This document shows positions 5,824-9,560 of a stretch of 9,560 bases of DNA, piece by piece (within the stretch, counting starts at the first letter, position 1; each line of letters begins with the position of its first letter). Below the pieces are notes generated by a model. The model worked only from the letters and a program-made list of their open reading frames with translations, made no database searches and was not told where the DNA came from. This DNA is from DASUSF01 sp036375275 (GTDB taxonomy: Bacteria; Pseudomonadota; Alphaproteobacteria; Geminicoccales; Geminicoccaceae): assembly GCA_036375275.1 (NCBI GenBank), contig DASUSF010000352.1, positions 1-9,560 of the forward strand, written 5' to 3'. A program made the translations under genes and the position numbers.

Positions 5824-6779
5824 TGACCGGGGCGACGACCCGCCCGCTCGCCGCACCCGACGCCGCGCTGCCGCCGGTCGTCAACCCGTGGCTCGCGGCG
5901 CTGCGGCTCCTGCTCGCCGACAAGCTCGCGCTCGTGGCCGCGGGCTTCCTCCTGCTCATGGCGCTCTGCGCGATCTTCGGCCCGGCGCTCCTCGGCCAGC
6001 CGGCGAACGCCATGAACCTCAGGATGCGGAACGCGCCGCCGTTCGACCTCGAGAACGGCTGGCTGTTCATCCTCGGCGCCGACGCCCTCGGCCGCAGCAT
6101 CCTCGCCCGGATCGTGGTCGCGAGCCAGAACACGCTCTCCGTCGCCGCCGCCTCGGTCGCCTCTGCGATGGTGGTCGGCTGCCTGCTCGGGCTGATCGCC
6201 GGCTACCTCGGCGGCTGGCTCGGCGGCCTGATCATGCGCCTCGCCGACGTGATCATGAGCTTCCCCTCGCTCCTGCTCGCCGTGATCGTGCTCTACATGC
6301 TCGAGCCCCGGGTTGCGAACCTCGTCCTCGTGCTCGCGATCACCCGGATCCCGATCTATCTCCGCACCACCCGCGCCGAGGTCCTGGAGATCCGGGAGCG
6401 GATGTTCGTCCAGGCGGCGCGGGTGATGGGCGCGTCGAGCCCCCGGATCATCGTCCGCCACATCCTGCCGATCGTGGTGCCGACGCTGATCACCATCGGG
6501 ACCCTCGACTTCGCCTTCGTGATGCTCGCCGAGTCGGCGCTGAGCTTCCTCGGCATCGGCATCCAGCCGCCGGAGATCACCTGGGGCCTGATGGTCGCCC
6601 AGGGCCGGGGCTACCTCAGCCAGGCCTGGTGGCTGGCGTTCTGGCCCGGGGTCGCGATCATCCTCACCACCATGTCGCTCAACCTGCTGTCGGCGTGGCT
6701 CCGGACCGCGACCGACCCGATGCAGCGCTGGCGGCTCGAGCAGGGCGGGCGGCGCCCTGAATGGAGGAGCGGTGGCTGA
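5823..6779 (+). CDS. DppC-like ABC importer permease
   Basis: This 318-residue second permease overlaps the first by 1 nt (TGATG at 5821-5825), so it is translationally coupled. The first helix is at about residues 36-56. LGADALGRSILARIVVASQN (84-103) is the characteristic DppC/OppC block at the start of the transport domain. The EAA loop RERMFVQAARVMGASSPRII (191-210) continues into VRHILPIVVPTLI. ESALSFLGIGIQPPEITWGL (237-256) is the family's C-terminal signature. It forms a heterodimeric channel with the DppB-like subunit. The last 8 bp overlap the start of the ATPase gene, and its 3' end contains that gene's ribosome binding site. Confidence 0.93.
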   Translation: MTGATTRPLAAPDAALPPVVNPWLAALRLLLADKLALVAAGFLLLMALCAIFGPALLGQPANAMNLRMRNAPPFDLENGWLFILGADALGRSILARIVVASQNTLSVAAASVASAMVVGCLLGLIAGYLGGWLGGLIMRLADVIMSFPSLLLAVIVLYMLEPRVANLVLVLAITRIPIYLRTTRAEVLEIRERMFVQAARVMGASSPRIIVRHILPIVVPTLITIGTLDFAFVMLAESALSFLGIGIQPPEITWGLMVAQGRGYLSQAWWLAFWPGVAIILTTMSLNLLSAWLRTATDPMQRWRLEQGGRRPEWRSGG

Positions 6780-8448
6780 GGCCGGCCATCACCTGCTCGA
6801 GGTCCAGGACCTCGCGGTCGAGTTCCAGACCGCGCACGGCGTGGTCCGGGCGGTCAGAGGCATCAGCTTCCACCTCGACCGCGGCGAGACGCTCGCGATC
6901 CTGGGCGAGAGCGGCTCCGGCAAGAGCGTCAGCGCGGCGGCGATCATGAACCTGATCGATTCGCCGCCGGGCTTCATCACGAGCGGCCGGATCACCTACC
7001 AGGGGACGGACCTCCGCGCGCTGTCCGGCGAGGAGCGCCGCCAGATCAACGGCCGCAAGATCGCCATGATCTTCCAGGACCCGCTGGCCCACCTGAACCC
7101 GGTCTACAACGTCGGCTGGCAGATCGAGGAAACGCTCCGGGCGCACGGCGTCGGCGGCCGCGACGCCCGCGCCCGGACGCTGGAGCTGGTGCGGCGGGTC
7201 GGGATCCCGGACCCCGAGCGCCGCCTCCGCGACTACCCCCACCAGTTCTCGGGCGGCCAGCGCCAGCGGCTGATGCTCGCGATGGCGCTCGGGCTCAAGC
7301 CGGACATCCTGATCGCCGACGAGCCGACGACCGCCCTCGACGTCACCGTCCAGGCGCAGATCCTGGCGCTGCTCGAGGAGCTGCAGGCCGAGACCGGCAT
7401 GGGGCTCCTGCTGATCACCCACGACCTCGGCGTGGTCGCCGAGGTCGCCGACCGGGTCGCGGTGATGCACGACGGGGTGATCGTCGAGACCGGCCCGGTG
7501 CGCGAGATCTTCAGGGGCGCGAGGCACCCCTACACCCAGAAGCTCATGGCTGCCGTCCCCGGGCGGGGCGCGATCAGCGCGGGCGGCCCGGCCGCCGGCG
7601 ATCCGCTGCTCCGGGTCGAGGGCCTGACCAAGCACTACCCGATCACGTCCGGCCTGTTCCGCCGCTCGACCGGCGAGGTGGTTCGCGCGGTGGAGGACGC
7701 GAGCTTCGAGCTCATGCCGGGCGAGACGCTCGGGATCGTCGGCGAGTCCGGCTCCGGCAAGTCGACGCTCGCGCGCGCCCTGCTCCGGCTCGACGAGCCG
7801 ACCGCGGGCAAGGCCTGGTTCAAGGGCCGGGACCTGTTCGCGATGTCGGCGCGCGAGCTGTTCCGGGTCCGGCGCAGGATCCAGATGGTGTTCCAGGACC
7901 CGACCGCGTCGCTCAACCCGCGGATGACGATCGAGCAGCTGATCGGTGAAGCGTGGGCGATCCATCCGGAGATCCTGCCGAAGCGGCGCCGGCGGGACCG
8001 GATCGCGGAGCTGCTCGAGCTGGTTGGTCTCCAGCCCGGGCACGCCCGGCGCTTCCCGCATCAGCTCTCGGGCGGCCAGCGCCAGCGGGTGGCGATCGCC
8101 CGGGCGCTCGCCCTCGAGCCCGAGCTCGTGATCTGCGACGAGGCGGTCTCGGCGCTGGATGTGTCGATCCAGGCCCAGGTCATCGAGCTGCTCAAGGACC
8201 TCGGCCGGGAGCTCCACCTCTCCTACCTGTTCATCGCCCACGACCTGCCGGTGGTGCGCGACTTCGCCGACCGGGTGCTGGTCATGTACCGGGGCCGGAT
8301 CGTGGAGGCCGGCACCACCGCGGCGATCTTCGAATCGCCGCAGCACGCCTACACCCAGGCCCTGCTGGCGGCGAGCCCGGAGCCCGATCCCGAGGTCCAG
8401 GCCGCGCGGCGCGTGGAGCGCGAGGCGAAGCTCGCCGCGGTCGGCTGA
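6772..8448 (+). CDS. Fused two-domain ABC ATPase of peptide-type importer (DppD-DppF/GsiA/YejF-like)
   Basis: This 558-residue cytoplasmic protein carries two complete nucleotide-binding domains. Domain 1 has Walker A GESGSGKS (45-52), signature FSGGQ (159-163), Walker B ILIADEP (179-185) and switch H217. Domain 2 has Walker A GESGSGKS (324-331), signature LSGGQ (432-436), Walker B ELVICDEAVSALD (451-463) and switch H490. Each is followed by an oligopeptide-ABC C-terminal element (HPYTQKLMAAVP at 252-263, HAYTQALLAASPEP at 525-538). All catalytic residues are present in both halves, so both sites should hydrolyse ATP. It replaces the separate D and F subunits and completes the importer. The GTG start at 6772 is preceded by GGAGG (6763-6767) with only 4 nt spacing. 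It lies inside the upstream permease gene, so coupling is expected. No other in-frame ATG, GTG or TTG is close enough to preserve the first beta strand. Confidence 0.93.
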   Translation: MAEAGHHLLEVQDLAVEFQTAHGVVRAVRGISFHLDRGETLAILGESGSGKSVSAAAIMNLIDSPPGFITSGRITYQGTDLRALSGEERRQINGRKIAMIFQDPLAHLNPVYNVGWQIEETLRAHGVGGRDARARTLELVRRVGIPDPERRLRDYPHQFSGGQRQRLMLAMALGLKPDILIADEPTTALDVTVQAQILALLEELQAETGMGLLLITHDLGVVAEVADRVAVMHDGVIVETGPVREIFRGARHPYTQKLMAAVPGRGAISAGGPAAGDPLLRVEGLTKHYPITSGLFRRSTGEVVRAVEDASFELMPGETLGIVGESGSGKSTLARALLRLDEPTAGKAWFKGRDLFAMSARELFRVRRRIQMVFQDPTASLNPRMTIEQLIGEAWAIHPEILPKRRRRDRIAELLELVGLQPGHARRFPHQLSGGQRQRVAIARALALEPELVICDEAVSALDVSIQAQVIELLKDLGRELHLSYLFIAHDLPVVRDFADRVLVMYRGRIVEAGTTAAIFESPQHAYTQALLAASPEPDPEVQAARRVEREAKLAAVG

Positions 8449-8460
8449 GCCTGCGGGTTT
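8435..8460 (+). terminator. Weak hairpin over importer operon end, possible terminator
   Basis: CCGC (8435-8438) with GCGG (8453-8456) and GGC (8443-8445) with GCC (8449-8451) can form a broken stem around the ATPase stop codon, followed by GTTT. A second 8-bp stem, GGCCCCTG/CAGGGGCC (8464-8471 and 8488-8495), lies within the end of the convergent gene. Only 11 bp separate the two convergent genes, so any terminator must overlap coding sequence. Neither stem has a proper T-run, so confidence is low. Confidence 0.15.
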
Positions 8461-9560
8461 CAGGGCCCCTGTGGCGGACGGGGACGCCAGGGGCCGCCCC
8501 GGCCACCGTCCGGCAGCGCGGCCTGGACCATCATCATCTCGCCGATGTTCTCCGGGGTGATCAGGCCGAGGAGGCGACCGCCGGCGTCGGTCACGCCGAC
8601 CACCGGCAGGCGCTTCTCCTGCATCGGCTTCAGGGCCTCGTCGAGGCTCCGCCGATGATCGACCGTCGGGATGTCCGAGCGCATCACCTCGACCACCGGC
8701 GTGGCGGGGCCGTGCTCCTTGAGCGCCCTGATCATCTCGTCCCGGGTCAGCACGCCGCGCAGCCGGCCGGCCCCGTCGACGACCGGGAACTCGTGCTGGG
8801 TCGTCCGGATCAGGCACTGCACCGCCTCCTCGACGCTGCTGCCCGGCGAGAGGCTCTCGAACCTGGTGATCATCGCGTCAGCGACCATCATGCCGCGCGA
8901 GACCTGGCGGATCTGCGCCGCATGGCCCTCGGAGGCGGCGGCGAGATAGACGAACAGCGCGATGAACAGCAGCAGCACGTTGCCGCTGATCAGGCCGAGG
9001 AGGCCGAACAGGAAGGCCATCCCCTGCCCGATCGTCGAGGCGACCTGGGTCCCCCGGGCGTAGCCGTAGCGGTGGGCGAGGAAGGCCCGGAGCACGCGCC
9101 CGCCGTCCATCGGGAAGGCCGGGATCAGGTTGAACACGGCGAGGAACACGTTCGCCCACAGCAGCCGCGCGAGCAGGCTGACGCCCGGGTTGCTCAGGTC
9201 CGCGCCCTCGGGCGGCATCCAGCCGCCGAGCGCGAGGAAGAGGACCGCGGCGATCACGAGGTTCACCGCCGGCCCGGCCAGGGCCACCACGATCTCCTGG
9301 GCCGGCTCCTCCGGGATCCGCTCGAGCCGCGCGACGCCCCCGATCGGCAGCAGCACCACGTCCGGCGTCTGCACGCCGTAGCGGCGAGCGGCGAAGATGT
9401 GGCCGAACTCGTGCAGCAGGACGCAGACGAACAGGAGCGAGATGAACAGCACGCCTGCCACCGCCGCGTCCCACCCGCCCTGGAAGTAGTGCGCGGCGCC
9501 GATCCAGGCGAGGAGCAGCAGAAACGTGACGTGGAGGCGGATGACCGTGCCGCGCACGAC
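8460..9560 (-). CDS. Site-2 protease (M50) intramembrane metalloprotease with two CBS domains, 5' end outside window
   Basis: This is a membrane zinc protease with regulatory domains. Counting from the GTG at 9557, the zinc motif HEFGH is at residues 49-53, and the third-ligand region NLIPAFPMDGGR is at 143-154 (D151). Hydrophobic segments lie at about 10-26, 31-50, 88-111, 127-147 and 174-208. CBS domain 1 is at about 227-282 and CBS domain 2 at about 290-345, followed by a proline/arginine-rich tail. M50 proteases of this architecture (Rv2869c/SpoIVFB-like branch) cut membrane proteins within the bilayer, and the CBS pair probably senses adenine nucleotides. The reading frame stays open to the right edge. 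Relatives have about ten residues before the GTVIRLHVTF block, so the true start probably lies beyond 9560. The gene converges with the importer operon, leaving 11 bp between stops. Its substrate is unknown. Confidence 0.9.
   Translation of the reverse strand, partial: VVRGTVIRLHVTFLLLLAWIGAAHYFQGGWDAAVAGVLFISLLFVCVLLHEFGHIFAARRYGVQTPDVVLLPIGGVARLERIPEEPAQEIVVALAGPAVNLVIAAVLFLALGGWMPPEGADLSNPGVSLLARLLWANVFLAVFNLIPAFPMDGGRVLRAFLAHRYGYARGTQVASTIGQGMAFLFGLLGLISGNVLLLFIALFVYLAAASEGHAAQIRQVSRGMMVADAMITRFESLSPGSSVEEAVQCLIRTTQHEFPVVDGAGRLRGVLTRDEMIRALKEHGPATPVVEVMRSDIPTVDHRRSLDEALKPMQEKRLPVVGVTDAGGRLLGLITPENIGEMMMVQAALPDGGRGGPWRPRPPQGP

Noticed and set aside
6679..8817. 712-codon antisense open frame opposite the fused ATPase and the M50 gene end
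   Set aside because: Its composition is typical of an antisense shadow, it has no recognisable domain, and the opposite frames carry all expected ABC ATPase and CBS motifs.

Overview
The window is about 70% G+C by eye, densely coded, and has the codon bias of a high-GC proteobacterium. An alphaproteobacterium is most likely: the CorA-type, PedC-like, Dpp/Opp-like and S2P-CBS proteins all read like alphaproteobacterial relatives. No genus can be named from sequence alone. Seven complete or nearly complete genes and one 5' gene fragment are supported.

Layout. (1) Positions 1-251, minus strand: N-terminal part of a CorA-family magnesium/divalent cation transporter that runs off the left edge. 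(2) Positions 252-549: a 298-bp non-coding stretch whose right half is a structured, less GC-rich repeat (381-528). (3) Positions 550-2168: a two-gene operon joined by an ATGA overlap. It encodes an ABC ATPase and an ABC-2 permease of the type usually linked to PQQ-dependent alcohol dehydrogenase systems (PedC-like). (4) Positions 2165-2313: a second copy of the repeat in inverted orientation, starting at the permease stop codon. (5) Positions 2330-3235: an EamA/DMT-type ten-helix transporter. (6) Positions 3323-8448: a complete oligopeptide/dipeptide-type ABC importer operon, consisting of periplasmic binding protein, DppB-like permease, DppC-like permease and a fused two-domain ATPase. A strong 11-bp hairpin sits between the binding-protein gene and the permeases. 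(7) Positions 8460-9560, minus strand: a site-2-protease (M50) membrane metalloprotease with two CBS domains, convergent with the importer and cut at the right edge.

The genes are mainly transport functions: cation uptake, a PQQ-alcohol-associated ABC exporter-like module, a DMT carrier and a peptide-type importer. The importer genes form one functional unit. The other genes have no evident shared pathway here.

The most notable non-genic structure is the pair of about 148-bp inverted repeats, roughly 88% identical by manual alignment, that exactly bracket the PedC-like operon. A 9-bp direct repeat, GGGCCGCGC, lies just outside the pair (371-379 and 2318-2326). Removing everything between would leave corA and the DMT gene as a compact divergent pair. 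One reading is that the operon sits in a transposase-less, repeat-bounded cassette. The conservative alternative is that two members of a dispersed intergenic hairpin family happen to flank it.
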